From NCBI RefSeq assembly GCF_013388295.1, contig NZ_CP058235.1, positions 372,001 through 436,000 on the forward strand: a stretch of DNA of 64,000 bases, in the 5' to 3' direction. Numbering within the stretch: position 1 is the stretch's first letter; every line of letters starts with the position of its first letter. This DNA is from Bartonella alsatica. GTDB taxonomy: Bacteria > Pseudomonadota > Alphaproteobacteria > Rhizobiales > Rhizobiaceae. Under the pieces are notes generated by a model. It did not search any database. It was not told the origin of the DNA and saw only the letters and a program-made list of their open reading frames with translations. A program made the position numbers and the translations under genes. Positions 42,830-52,121 of the stretch are shown piece by piece.

Positions 42830-43080
42830 AAGATTTTGAGTATGTTATGGCATAATTTCAGAATGCAGCTTACCCTTCAGAAAAATACATACCAAGAAGA
42901 TAAAGGTAATATAGAGTATTATTCCCTTTTTAACCTTCAAAAACCAATGAAACAGGAATTTCCTAAAAGCTTTGCTTACATTTTCAACAAATTGTTTTTT
43001 CATTTCACAATTTTTTCTTGCCTCAAAAATGTACCGGCTTGTCTTATATTATTTTTATTGCCTAAATCGTTTTCAACGCT

Positions 43081-43983
43081 ATGCTAACGCCTATGTTTTA
43101 CCTTGCCCATATATCAGATATACATCTTGCACCACTACCACAACCTTCTTTATTTGAACTCTGTGGGAAGCGCCTTACCGGCTATCTTAATTGGCAAAAA
43201 AAACGTAAGAGCCAAATGGCAACAAACGTTTTAGAAATTTTAATGGATAACTTAAAAAAGACAAATCCTGACCATCTTGTAATTTCTGGTGATATTGTCA
43301 ACCTTGCTCTCGATAAAGAATTTGAACAGGCACATAATTGGTTGCTTAACCAAGGTGAGCCTCAAAATATCTCTTTAATATTTGGCAATCATGACGCCTA
43401 TGTCCGTGGAGCATTCCAAAAAGCATGTACTTTCCTTCAACCTTGGATCAAAGGTGATGTCCCTCAAGAATCTTCTCTCCCCTTTCCTTATATGCGCATC
43501 CGCAATAATGTAGCTATTATAGGTGCCTCTTCGGCTATTGCAACACCACCTTTTCAAGCTTCTGGTTATTTTGGCAAAAAGCAAGCACAAGCTTTATCAC
43601 AGCTTTTAAACGAAGCAGCAGCACGCAATCTCTTTCGTGTCGTCATGATACATCATCCTCCTTTTCATCATACAACCTCTTGGCTTGAAAAATTATGGGG
43701 TATAGAGCGTTTTTTAAACGTTATCAAACATCACGGCTGTGAACTCGTTCTTCACGGGCATACTCACCTACCCACATTGAATATCATTAAAGGAAAAATG
43801 GGAAAAATTCCTATTGTTGGTGTTACTTCTGCTTCGCAAGCTTTTGGTAATAAAAAACCACCCGCAAGCTTTAACTTATTTACTATTGAAGGCTTTCGCG
43901 ACCAATGGCATTGCCAATTGCAACGTTATAGTCTTATCAATCAAAAAAATGAAATAGCGTGTATTGAAACAATTAATCTTTAA
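43081..43983 (+). CDS. Metallophosphoesterase (calcineurin-like)
   Basis: A 300-residue phosphodiesterase or phosphatase with all dimetal motifs: AHISDIHLAP near residue 9, SGDIVN near 61, GNHDAY near 101, the histidine pair MIHHPPFHH near 190 and HGHTHLP near 224. The ATG at 43093 is an alternative start that would open with MFYLAHIS; neither has a good Shine-Dalgarno. It lies 250 bases after the MoxR operon. The substrate cannot be told from sequence. Confidence 0.88.
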   Translation: MLTPMFYLAHISDIHLAPLPQPSLFELCGKRLTGYLNWQKKRKSQMATNVLEILMDNLKKTNPDHLVISGDIVNLALDKEFEQAHNWLLNQGEPQNISLIFGNHDAYVRGAFQKACTFLQPWIKGDVPQESSLPFPYMRIRNNVAIIGASSAIATPPFQASGYFGKKQAQALSQLLNEAAARNLFRVVMIHHPPFHHTTSWLEKLWGIERFLNVIKHHGCELVLHGHTHLPTLNIIKGKMGKIPIVGVTSASQAFGNKKPPASFNLFTIEGFRDQWHCQLQRYSLINQKNEIACIETINL

Positions 43984-44364
43984 ACACTTTCGAAGAATAA
44001 CCTCAAAGTTTCAAAAACAAATAAAAAACGAAAATATCTTTTGGTACGTAACTCTTTAAATAATTATTTTGTCTCCTCCCCAGCCAAAAGAAGAAAGATC
44101 CTTAACCACCTATTTGATAACAGAGTGGTTTCTCAAGCGCGTCTCATCCACTGATCACTTACGTGATTCACTCCACAAACTCACTGGGTAAGTTCTACTA
44201 TAAATATTTCATTCAACTTTACTTTTCTACGCTTGGTCAAAGAAAAAGAAAACTAAAAATAAATATTAACAACCATTATATTTTAAACGTATATGAATGT
44301 GTCTTATATTATCAATCTGAAGTAGAATATTTTATGGTACTATAGATAATTGAGAAAAATCTCT
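43984..44364. other. Intergenic stretch
   Basis: A weak hairpin (AACCAC 44104-44109 with GTGGTT 44125-44130) may end the metallophosphoesterase transcript. Nothing else is recognised. Confidence 0.4.
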
Positions 44365-45273
44365 TTATATAAAAGGAATTACTGTTGTACCTGAAGGCAA
44401 TTTAGCCTCATCTTCAGGTTCAACATGAATAGAAATACGTACATTATCAAATTCTTTTTGAATAACACTTTCAATTTTATCACAAATCTGATGTGCTTCT
44501 CCTACCGACATTACAGCTGGTACGACCAAATGAAACTCTATAAAAGTAACTCTACCAGCAACACGGGTAAGCAAATCATGTACTTCAAGAGCACCCTGTG
44601 CATTTGCAGAAATAAGCTCACGAATCCGCATAGTTTCATTCAATTCAACACCAACATCCATTAATCCTTGAACGGCGCTTCTAATCACCTTCCAGCCCTG
44701 CAAAAGAATATTAACAGCAACAATTATCGCTAAAATCGGATCTAAAATACCCCATCCCCCTACAAAACCAGCAATTAAACCAATTAAAATAGCAAGCGAA
44801 GTAAAAACATCTGTTATGAAATGCATTCCATCAGCTTTAAGAGCCGGTGAACGGTGAATTTTCCCCTGTTGAATCAGGACCCAACCCCACAAATAATTTA
44901 TGACACATGCAACAAGATGAATAACGAACCAGATTCCAGGTGTCTGCAATACTTTAATGGTTGAAAGAGCCATCCACGCTTCTCTTAAAATGACAATTGC
45001 TGCAATAATAATTAGGATTCCTTCAAAAATCGCAGAAAAATACTCAGCTTTATGATGTCCAAAAGGATGATCATAATCCGCCGGTTTCATACTTACTTTA
45101 ACAGCCCACCATGCTACCAATGTAGCAAGTATATTGACGCTTGATTCCAATGCATCAGAATAAAGTGCAACCGAATCAGTGATGTGATATGCCCAATATT
45201 TCAAAGAAAAAACGACACAAGCAACAAAAATAGAGTACAAGGTTAAGCTTTGTATATTGATTTTTACAATCAT
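44365..45273 (-). CDS. Cation diffusion facilitator family metal exporter
   Basis: A 302-residue metal/proton antiporter of the inner membrane. About six helices lie in residues 10-215, with a cytoplasmic CDF domain after that (ELISANAQGALEVHDLLTRVAGRVTFIEFHLVV). The second metal site HFITD in GMHFITDVFTS is standard. The first reads DALES, so the second aspartate of DxxxD is replaced by S and metal choice may differ from FieF. Zinc, iron or manganese are all possible. Confidence 0.9.
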   Translation of the reverse strand: MIVKINIQSLTLYSIFVACVVFSLKYWAYHITDSVALYSDALESSVNILATLVAWWAVKVSMKPADYDHPFGHHKAEYFSAIFEGILIIIAAIVILREAWMALSTIKVLQTPGIWFVIHLVACVINYLWGWVLIQQGKIHRSPALKADGMHFITDVFTSLAILIGLIAGFVGGWGILDPILAIIVAVNILLQGWKVIRSAVQGLMDVGVELNETMRIRELISANAQGALEVHDLLTRVAGRVTFIEFHLVVPAVMSVGEAHQICDKIESVIQKEFDNVRISIHVEPEDEAKLPSGTTVIPFI

Positions 45274-45740
45274 AACTACGCCCTCTCCTCTACTTAATAA
45301 GGAATAACGCTTTCAATTCATACATCCTATAATACTTTTGATATGTCGCCAATATTTTCTCAATACCACAAAAGCTTCCCCTATAATAAACGGCTCTCAT
45401 AGCTCCTCATTGTTATTCCAACAATCAGACTAAACGAATAGAGTAATAGCAGATATGACTCAAACAAGAAAAATAACTTTCTAAAAAAACAAACCTGTTA
45501 TCCTCATTATAAAAAATTTCTGAAGAATTTAACGCTGCTACGAAGCTATGATCAAAAAAACTTATTCTTTTTTTTCAAACGTATCATACTTCCGTAACTT
45601 AATCTTTTTATGAGCTTGAAAGTCGTCAATTATCAGCAAAATTGTACACAACAAAAAAGATCGCTTAACATCCCATTGCAATCTTATACCTTAACTGTAT
45701 CAAAAATATAACTGCTAAAACAACTCGAAAACTATTTCCC
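45274..45740. other. Intergenic stretch upstream of the CDF gene
   Basis: 470 bases with stops in all frames and no element that I can name. It must hold the CDF promoter. Confidence 0.4.
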
Positions 45741-45776
45741 AAAAAAAGAATCTGGGCATTGGGGACCCAGATTCTT
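45741..45776 (-). terminator. Rho-independent terminator of the candidate small RNA
   Basis: An 11-bp perfect stem (arms 45766-45776 and 45746-45756) is followed on the minus strand by a T-run. It is among the strongest terminators in the window and has no gene in front of it other than the small RNA. Confidence 0.88.
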
Positions 45777-45874
45777 TTCCCTTAGAGATTAAGGGTATGC
45801 AGAGCTTAGGAAATAGCGGGGACCTAAGCCCATGCACCCGATACGAAAACAAAACGCATTGAACCGCATTCGGT
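45741..45874 (-). ncRNA. Candidate small RNA with two C-rich loops
   Basis: About 134 bases on the minus strand, bounded by a near-consensus promoter and a strong terminator. A long hairpin has arms 45823-45839 and 45793-45810 (GGG, TGCA and CTTAGG helices) and displays TCCCCGCTATTT in its loop. The terminator hairpin displays TCCCCAATG. A third, weaker pairing of ACCGA...TCGGGT type closes the 5' part. The open frame across it has no ribosome binding site. C-rich loops in alphaproteobacterial sRNAs often pair with Shine-Dalgarno sequences. I cannot assign it to a known family; 6S RNA seems unlikely from the shape. Confidence 0.65.
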
Positions 45875-45880
45875 ACTTGC

Positions 45881-45909
45881 ACTATATACCTATGGTTGTA
45901 TATTGTCAA
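45881..45909 (-). promoter_or_regulatory. Near-consensus sigma-70 promoter of the small RNA
   Basis: On the minus strand TTGACA (45909-45904), 17 bases, then TATAGT (45886-45881): a perfect -35 box, ideal spacing and four of six matches at -10. Transcription should begin at about 45874. Confidence 0.75.
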
Positions 45910-46017
45910 CATAAATTCTACCATAAGTTTTAAAATAATAAAATCTCTTGTCTCTCTCTTCAAAATGAAGCAAATATTTAACATCTAGCAATTAAGAAAA
46001 AACACTAAAAATCCTGT

Positions 46018-46748
46018 ATGCGTTTGAAGCGAACTACATTCTATGAAACTGATGATCCACGTCTGAAGGACTATCATATAGCCGTGAAAAAGATCTTATT
46101 GGACAATAACATCAATTTATCGCTAAAGATAAAGTAATACTAATAGTATTGCTGCCTTCAAAAAATCTGCTTTTTTACTGCTTATGATGACATCATCACA
46201 CTTTATTAATTTTATAGCCCTTAAGGAAAACACAACTTACATACCCCCCCCTCTTTATTGTATCTTTAAAAAGTTATGGATAATCACCGGTCTTCATGTG
46301 CATCGTGGTATATACGGGATCGATAAACTCAAACGGTATTGTCATTATAAAAATTTTTACAAAATTCATCAAAAGATCTTTGATTCTAGTTTTATGTGGT
46401 ACCTTTAACAATGATAATATGGAAGTCATTTTTCGCAACACAGCTGCTCTTTCCAATAATAGCATTCTCGTTGACAAATCTCATGTAATCCATTTTACCG
46501 TAAATCGCGATGCAGATTTTCAACTTTATGCGCTTTCTCTCTCTGCTCCATATATTCTCAAGCAAGCAAAAATAATAAAAAGGACAGCACTTATTTTAGA
46601 AATAGAAGTTGATGATTTGTTATTCCATATATTACAAAAATCAAAAATCTCATATATCTCGATTTCTCATAGCTTCGACAGCTTTAATGTTGCCACAATA
46701 TCAGGTATTACACCCGTCCATTTTAGCGATTTTGATAAACCCCACTAA
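46018..46748 (+). pseudogene. Decayed TrmH/SpoU-family RNA methyltransferase
   Basis: Pieces in all three plus frames line up in order with a SpoU methyltransferase. They are FYETDDPRLKDY, then REKDLIGQ-stop-HQFIAKDKVILIVLL, then ITGLHVHRGIYGI, then LVLCGTFNNDNMEVIFRNTAAL, and last ILQKSKISYISISHSFDSFNVATISGI. The SAM-site stretch that normally follows the IFRN motif (CDPLYRKAIRVS-like) is deleted, and GSEG reads EIEV. The last 150 codons are still open, which is why they look like a gene. Intact relatives methylate 2'-O positions of rRNA or tRNA. Confidence 0.85.
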
Positions 46749-46799
46749 AATTAATAATACGAATGTTCTAAAAACTTTATATGAATATATCATATTATT

Positions 46800-48023
46800 T
46801 TAAGAAGCTATTGTTTTAAGTCCAGAAGTAACGTCAGCTTTTGTTTCCAGATTGCACAAAACGCGCTTCAACATCACCTCAGTATCAGCAGTACGTTCTG
46901 AATGGATTACAAACCCACCCCCAAGAACACGTGCCTCAACGTCATTTCTATCATAAAGAACACAAGCTTGCCCTGGTGCTACACCGTTTTCACGTTCCAA
47001 CAAATCAACAGAAAAAACACCCTCCTGATAATGCAAGCGAGCAAGATGAGGGGAACACGTTGAACGAACTTTTACAGCAACCTCAACTCCATCAAGAGGA
47101 AAATTATCCAACGACTCATCACCAAGCCAATTTACATCACGCAGAAAAAGTTTACGTGTTTCTAACATCTCACGCGGTCCAACAATAACACGAGCATTTT
47201 CTACATCGAGATAAACCACATAAAGCGCTTCCCCTGTTGCCACACCAATACCACGACGTTGACCAACAGTATAATTAACAATTCCCGAGTGTTTTCCTAA
47301 AACCTGTCCATTAATATGCACAATAACTCCAGGATTTGCGGCTTCTGGACGCAATTTTGTGATAACATCAGAATATTTGCCTTGCGGAACAAAACAAATA
47401 TCTTGGCTATCATGCTTATTGGCAACAACAAAACCCATTTCTGCTGCTATTTCACGAACACGTGCTTTCGGAAAATCACCAAGTGGAAAACGCAAATAAT
47501 CAATCTGCTCTTGTGTCGTTGCAAAAAGAAAATAACTCTGATCACGATCACTATCAAGAGGACGGAAAAGCGCCCGATGCACACCATGGGGACGTGAACG
47601 AATATAATGACCTGTTGCTAAAGCATCTGCACCCAATTCGCGTGCGGTTGCTAATAAATCAGCAAATTTAACAGTCTGATTGCACGCCACACATGGCACA
47701 GGCGTCTCCCCGTGTGCATAACTTTCTGCAAAAGGATCAATCACAGTTTCGCGAAATCGTTTTTCATAATTAAGAACATAATGAGGTATCCCTAACGTCT
47801 CTGCTACGCGGCGAGCATCTTCAATATCTTGTCCAGCACAACACGCTCCTACCCGGTGTGTTGCAGCACCATGATCATAAAGCTGCAACGTAATTCCAAT
47901 GACATTATATCCTTCCCTTTTCAAAAGGCCTGCAACAACTGATGAATCAACACCTCCCGACATTGCTACAACGATACGGCAATCCTCAGGTTGTCCTGGC
48001 AAATCAAGACTGTTCAAAAACAT
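46800..48023 (-). CDS. mnmA: tRNA-specific 2-thiouridylase
   Basis: A 407-residue PP-loop enzyme that puts sulfur on U34 of Glu, Gln and Lys tRNAs. The PP-loop SGGVDSS is at 23-29, the first catalytic cysteine is in PVPCVACN (near 110), and the second is in [12 protein letters not shown] (near 205). TGHYIR is also present. The sulfur arrives from the IscS/TusE route or an equivalent not seen here. Confidence 0.96.
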   Translation of the reverse strand: MFLNSLDLPGQPEDCRIVVAMSGGVDSSVVAGLLKREGYNVIGITLQLYDHGAATHRVGACCAGQDIEDARRVAETLGIPHYVLNYEKRFRETVIDPFAESYAHGETPVPCVACNQTVKFADLLATARELGADALATGHYIRSRPHGVHRALFRPLDSDRDQSYFLFATTQEQIDYLRFPLGDFPKARVREIAAEMGFVVANKHDSQDICFVPQGKYSDVITKLRPEAANPGVIVHINGQVLGKHSGIVNYTVGQRRGIGVATGEALYVVYLDVENARVIVGPREMLETRKLFLRDVNWLGDESLDNFPLDGVEVAVKVRSTCSPHLARLHYQEGVFSVDLLERENGVAPGQACVLYDRNDVEARVLGGGFVIHSERTADTEVMLKRVLCNLETKADVTSGLKTIAS

Positions 48024-48369
48024 ATATTTATACTCTACTTAATATGTATCCATTCGTTAATGTTCTTATGCACGCCGTTTATTGCTCTTTATGCTATTCA
48101 TCATTTTCTTATATTGTTTTTTTACCTTTTCCACAACACACAGTATTATTTTCTTAAAAGAAGCCAAAAATAAAGCACTATGAAAATTCTGTCTACTTTT
48201 CTTTTAAACTAACAAAAATCCCAATAAACTATTACTTGTTTCACTTTGTGTCCTATTTTTCGCATATTGGCTTATTTTATTAATTTTTTCTTTCAGTATG
48301 ATTAGCTCTTTTTTAAATTTCATATTTTATAAACGCATCCAATTCCTGATTAAAAGTAATAATGATGCA
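48024..48369. other. Intergenic stretch upstream of sciP
   Basis: Divergent promoters of mnmA and sciP must lie here. No GC-rich or repeated element is evident. Confidence 0.4.
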
Positions 48370-48645
48370 ATGACGAATTTGATAAAAACACAAATGAAAT
48401 ATGTTATTGGACCGGATGGAAGTCCACTTACAATTGCCGATCTACCACCCAAAACAACAAAGCGTTGGGTGATCCGTCGTAAAGCTGAAGTTGTTGCAGC
48501 TGTTAAAGGTGGATTGTTAAGTCTTGATGAGGCGTGTCAACGCTATACTTTAACCGTAGAAGAATTTCTTTCATGGCAAAGTTTGATCAATGAACACGGT
48601 TTAGCTGGATTAAGAATCACTAGAACCCAACATTACAGGCACTAA
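48370..48645 (+). CDS. sciP: CtrA inhibitor SciP (DUF1153)
   Basis: A 91-residue helix-turn-helix protein that in Caulobacter binds CtrA at promoters and stops it recruiting RNA polymerase. The DUF1153 core is unbroken: YVIGPDGSPLTIADLPP near 10, RWVIRRKAEVVAAVKGG and the recognition part LDEACQRYTLTVEEFLSWQ. The ATG at 48370 gives the normal family start; the frame reaches 48298 without support. It sits 1.1 kb from ctrA, its target. Confidence 0.92.
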   Translation: MTNLIKTQMKYVIGPDGSPLTIADLPPKTTKRWVIRRKAEVVAAVKGGLLSLDEACQRYTLTVEEFLSWQSLINEHGLAGLRITRTQHYRH

Positions 48646-48683
48646 TCCAGTGTTAATGATTTGATAACGGCTCAAATATTTTT

Positions 48684-48717
48684 AAAACAGCCAAATTTTA
48701 TCAAGTTTGGCTGTTTT
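48684..48717. terminator. Bidirectional terminator after sciP
   Basis: A perfect 12-bp stem (AAAACAGCCAAA 48684-48695 with TTTGGCTGTTTT 48706-48717) continues into more T on the plus strand. It also faces the converging fliJ-like gene. Confidence 0.88.
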
Positions 48718-48772
48718 TTGTATTTTCAGCACAGAAATACCTTAAAGTATTGTTCTTCAAACTTAGCTCTTA

Positions 48773-49159
48773 TTACCCAGTCATTGAATTAGATTGAATT
48801 AAAACATCCTCACCATTTGCTGATGCTTTTTTCTCTTGTACTTTAAATAGCTGTGCGCGTTGCAACTCTACATTGATTTCATGAAGAGTAACCTCAGCAC
48901 TTGTTTTTTGAAGCTGCAAATCACGAATCGAATTTAGAAGATTATCGCGTCTCTGCCGCGCTGCACGAGCAAAAGCAGAATACGCAAAATGGTGAACATC
49001 ATTATTGCCAGATTTACGTTCTTCGTCAATAATTTGCGCTTCCAATTCTAACACCATTCGCTCAAACTCTGCAATCATCATCTCAAGCTGTGCAATTTCA
49101 CGACGCTTCCCACGCATTTGAAACATCCTCAATTGCACTATACTTTCCCGTGGCTTCAT
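48773..49159 (-). CDS. fliJ: FliJ-like flagellar export chaperone
   Basis: A 128-residue, highly charged coiled-coil protein matching the rhizobial FliJ found next to ctrA. Typical parts are MKPRESIVQLRMFQ at the start, AQLEMMIAEFERMVLELEAQI, and NDVHHFAYSAFARAARQRRDNLLNSIRDL. The ATG at 49159 is fixed by AAGGAG eight bases upstream. FliJ normally follows fliI and drives flagellar export; no fliI or other flagellar gene is beside it here. It may persist without flagella or have another partner. Confidence 0.75.
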   Translation of the reverse strand: MKPRESIVQLRMFQMRGKRREIAQLEMMIAEFERMVLELEAQIIDEERKSGNNDVHHFAYSAFARAARQRRDNLLNSIRDLQLQKTSAEVTLHEINVELQRAQLFKVQEKKASANGEDVLIQSNSMTG

Positions 49160-49540
49160 ACTCACTACTCCTTGATTAGGCCAGCTCAAAATTTACATTT
49201 GCACTCTTAATTGTTAACTACAATTTCTCTGACAAAAACAGTCAACTTTTTAATTTGAAACTATAATTTTTTGCTTTATCTTTAAAGCACCTACAAATAT
49301 AATATGCTTTAAAAAGAAATAATCATTTCTTCACTTTTCACCTCCATTATAGAATAAAGAGATTTAAAGCACAGTAAACAAAACTTAAAATTACAAAAAA
49401 GCAATTAAAGTAATATATTATAAGTTTTTTTAAGTTCAATTTTAGTAAAAAAGTTCTTTATTTTTTCATTATATAAAAAAATATGCGATTTTTCTAAAAT
49501 AATTTTCTAACCTCTTTCAAAAATAAAAATATTTTGTTAA

Positions 49541-49559
49541 CCACTATGATAGATAGTGG
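49541..49559. promoter_or_regulatory. Dyad upstream of ctrA
   Basis: CCACTAT (49541-49547) and ATAGTGG (49553-49559) are perfect complements around GATAG, a possible operator. Confidence 0.4.
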
Positions 49560-49656
49560 GGAATTCAGTGGTGATTGTTACGCGTACTGCTGAAAATTTG
49601 TAAACACTTTCATTATTAAGTGTTTGATTTCATGAATTGTTTTTATCAACAGTGGT

Positions 49657-49671
49657 TTTACCAGCTGTTAA
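49657..49671 (+). promoter_or_regulatory. Possible CtrA binding site
   Basis: TTTA-N7-TTAA matches seven of eight bases of the CtrA box TTAA-N7-TTAA, 50 bases before the ctrA start. CtrA controls its own gene in Caulobacter; here that is inference. Confidence 0.35.
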
Positions 49672-49721
49672 AATAAAAATGCTTCTTTTGATTCGTTAAG
49701 GAGCAAAGTGAGGGATCTAAA

Positions 49722-50423
49722 ATGCGCGTATTATTAATTGAAGATGATAAAGCAACGACTCAGAGCATTGAACTCATGCTAAAGTCAGCAAACTTTAATG
49801 TTTATATCACTGATCTAGGTGAAGAAGGGGTGGATTTAGGAAAGCTTTATGATTACGATATCATTTTGCTTGATTTGAATCTGCCTGATATGTCAGGTTA
49901 TGATGTCCTGCGAACTCTAAGATTGGCAAAAATAAAAACCCCTGTCCTTATTCTCTCCGGTATGAATGCCATTGAAGATAAGGTACGTGGTTTTGGTTTT
50001 GGTGCTGATGATTATATGACTAAACCTTTCCATAAGGATGAGCTTATTGCGCGTATTCATGCAGTTGTTCGCCGCTCGAAAGGGCATGCGCAATCAGTTA
50101 TTGTTACGGGTGATCTCACTGTTAATCTTGACACAAAAACAGTCGAAGTTGCTGGCCATCCTGTTCATTTAACTGGTAAAGAGTATCAGATGCTAGAACT
50201 TCTTTCTTTGCGCAAAGGTACTACACTCACCAAAGAAATGTTTCTCAATCATCTTTACGGTGGAATGGATGAACCAGAGCTTAAAATTATCGATGTTTTT
50301 ATTTGTAAACTACGGAAGAAATTGGAAACTGTCTCTTCTCGTGTAAACTACATCGATACAGTTTGGGGGCGAGGTTATGTGTTACGTGATCCAGTTGAAG
50401 AAAACGTACGTAAAACCGCTTAA
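49722..50423 (+). CDS. ctrA: Cell-cycle master regulator CtrA
   Basis: A 233-residue OmpR-type response regulator that controls replication, division and motility genes in alphaproteobacteria. The acidic pair is E8-D9-D10, the phospho-acceptor D51 in [13 protein letters not shown], and the conserved lysine in [27 protein letters not shown]. The winged helix ends with [13 protein letters not shown] and [12 protein letters not shown]. Phosphate comes from CckA through ChpT, whose gene converges from the right, and SciP acts against CtrA from the left. The C-terminus ends in KTA rather than the Caulobacter degron AA. Confidence 0.97.
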   Translation: MRVLLIEDDKATTQSIELMLKSANFNVYITDLGEEGVDLGKLYDYDIILLDLNLPDMSGYDVLRTLRLAKIKTPVLILSGMNAIEDKVRGFGFGADDYMTKPFHKDELIARIHAVVRRSKGHAQSVIVTGDLTVNLDTKTVEVAGHPVHLTGKEYQMLELLSLRKGTTLTKEMFLNHLYGGMDEPELKIIDVFICKLRKKLETVSSRVNYIDTVWGRGYVLRDPVEENVRKTA

Positions 50424-50443
50424 GCAATGAAAATGCACATTGT

Positions 50444-50476
50444 AAAATCTCGGAGTGTAGCGGGCCGGGATTTTTT
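50444..50476 (+). terminator. Rho-independent terminator of ctrA
   Basis: AATCTCGG (50446-50453) pairs with CCGGGATT (50465-50472), with one G-T pair, and a T-run follows. Confidence 0.75.
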
Positions 50477-50640
50477 CTCTGTTACAATAAAAGGCTCGCA
50501 CACACAAAAAAATTTTTGTATATAGCGAATTTTTAAAGCTTTAAAAATCTCAACTTTCCCATTTACGAATGCAATCTCATTGCTCCTGGATACAATCCAA
50601 GCGATATTTTTCAAATACGACTTAAGAACTTCTATCTTAT

Positions 50641-51279
50641 TCAGAGTCTCTTCACACTTTCCAAAATAATACAATTGTCAGTTTCATCGATATCTATTTT
50701 CATATCTGTCATCTGAGCAAGTAGCATTGTGTAATAAAATTGGATGACATGAGCATCGATAAGTTCTTCCTTAATATCCCCCTTATATAACGCAATAAAA
50801 TGAGAAGGAATACGTAAAGTTTTACCCAAAATTTCAAATCGAAAAGAACGTTTGTTTTCATCCTGCATAATCATAACAGTGATTTCTCCCCCACGAGAAA
50901 CTGTTGCATTTGCAACCAATAACAAATTAAGCAAAAATTTAACTTCATTCTTTGGTAAAAGCAGAGCAGGAGCTTGCCATTTTAAAATTGCTTTTTCTTC
51001 CTTCATATATTGTTGAGCCACCTGCTCAGCAGAACGTATATCCATTTTTTCCGCATTTGCACCTGCAAAGCCAAAAGCCAATCGCGCAAATTGTAAACGT
51101 GCAGAAGCACTAGCGACGGACCAACGCACCAATTGCAAAGCATCTTCTTCAGCTCCTCCCTCATCATAGAGCTCCATAGCATTTTGAATAGCACCAACAG
51201 GTGAAATCAAATCATGGCAAAGACGGCTACAAAGCAAAGCAGCAAGATCCGTAGGCTTCAAAGAAACAGCTAATGTCAT
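50641..51279 (-). CDS. chpT: Histidine phosphotransferase ChpT
   Basis: A 212-residue dimeric phosphotransferase that passes phosphate from the hybrid kinase CckA to CtrA and CpdR. The phosphorylated H22 sits in SRLCHDLISPVGAI. The degenerate ATPase-like domain (about 95-205) lacks nucleotide-binding boxes, as in all ChpT. Length is close to the family norm. Its gene converges with ctrA. CckA is not in the window. Confidence 0.92.
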   Translation of the reverse strand: MTLAVSLKPTDLAALLCSRLCHDLISPVGAIQNAMELYDEGGAEEDALQLVRWSVASASARLQFARLAFGFAGANAEKMDIRSAEQVAQQYMKEEKAILKWQAPALLLPKNEVKFLLNLLLVANATVSRGGEITVMIMQDENKRSFRFEILGKTLRIPSHFIALYKGDIKEELIDAHVIQFYYTMLLAQMTDMKIDIDETDNCIILESVKRL

Positions 51280-51497
51280 AATTATTGAGAACTCCCAGAC
51301 TTAAAAACAAGATTTTTTTTAAAATAAAATTCTTAACATCCAATACATATACATATAAGAAACTTAAAAAATACGCGGAAATTTTTTCCGAAACAAATTC
51401 AAGAATTTAAATAACCTTACATCTTATTTTTTATTTGAATAGAATGAAAATCCTAATATTATCTTTTTGTTTATAACTAATAAAAGGAAAAAACTCT

Positions 51498-52094
51498 ATG
51501 GCTCTCTCTCTTCTAACACACTGGTACAAAAGCACTGTATCTGTAATCTTCCTTTTATTCGTCATCATAAATACTGCTAATGCCCAACTCAAACCAATAC
51601 AACAAAACGAACCTTATTATTCGCTGCAAGAAATTATCGATTCCGGTCATATTTTTTTTGGAAAAACTACCGGCGGTATAGCAGCAGCAATTCAAAATAT
51701 CTTTTCACAATACGGTTATCCAAATGCCTATATTTTAGGGGAAGAAGCTTCTGGAGCCTTTTTCGCTGGATTAACCTATGGCGAAGGAGAGATTTTTACA
51801 AAAATTTACGGTCAGCAGAAAGTTTTTTGGCAAGGTCCTTCTGTAGGATGGGATTTTGGTGGCCAAGGTTCCCGTTTAATGATTTTAGTTTACGATCTTA
51901 ATAATATAAATAATTTATGGGGACGCTATGGTGGTATTTCAGGTTCGGCCTATTTAATTGCAGGTGTTGGTTTTCATGTCCTGAAACGTCACAATGTCTT
52001 ATTAGTTCCGATACGGACAGGTATTGGGGCACGCCTCGGCATCAATGTAGGATATTTAAAATTAACACCCAAACCAACATGGAACCCATTTTAA
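51498..52094 (+). CDS. eipA: Periplasmic envelope integrity protein EipA (DUF1134)
   Basis: A 198-residue exported protein of the DUF1134 family. The signal peptide ends at ANA/QL near residue 30. The beta-barrel core shows the family signature YSLQEIIDSGHIFFGKTTGG near 41, YILGEEASGAFFAGLTYGEG near 78 and VFWQGPSVGWDFGGQGSR near 109. In Brucella and Caulobacter EipA maintains the cell envelope, and its gene is under CtrA or CcrM control. AAGGA precedes the ATG. It likely forms a unit with the next gene (27-base gap). Confidence 0.88.
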   Translation: MALSLLTHWYKSTVSVIFLLFVIINTANAQLKPIQQNEPYYSLQEIIDSGHIFFGKTTGGIAAAIQNIFSQYGYPNAYILGEEASGAFFAGLTYGEGEIFTKIYGQQKVFWQGPSVGWDFGGQGSRLMILVYDLNNINNLWGRYGGISGSAYLIAGVGFHVLKRHNVLLVPIRTGIGARLGINVGYLKLTPKPTWNPF

Positions 52095-52121
52095 ACAAAA
52101 TCTTATTAAGAAAGAGGATTT

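Larger units (their letters stand above)
49190..49721. other. Divergent control region of ctrA and the fliJ-like gene
   Basis: 530 bases of AT-rich DNA. It holds a perfect 7-bp dyad (49541-49559), a near-match to the CtrA box (49657-49671) and one GANTC methylation site (GATTC, 49691-49695). Confidence 0.5.

Noticed and set aside
42836..43087. Small frame between the MoxR operon and the metallophosphoesterase
   Set aside because: No Shine-Dalgarno, no motif, and it runs into the next gene's start.
45715..45984. Minus-strand open frame of 89 codons
   Set aside because: It spans the small RNA promoter, stems and terminator, has no ribosome binding site and no protein-like motif.
46296..46748. 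150-codon frame that could be called a hypothetical protein
   Set aside because: It has no ribosome binding site and is the tail of a decayed SpoU methyltransferase whose earlier parts lie in other frames.
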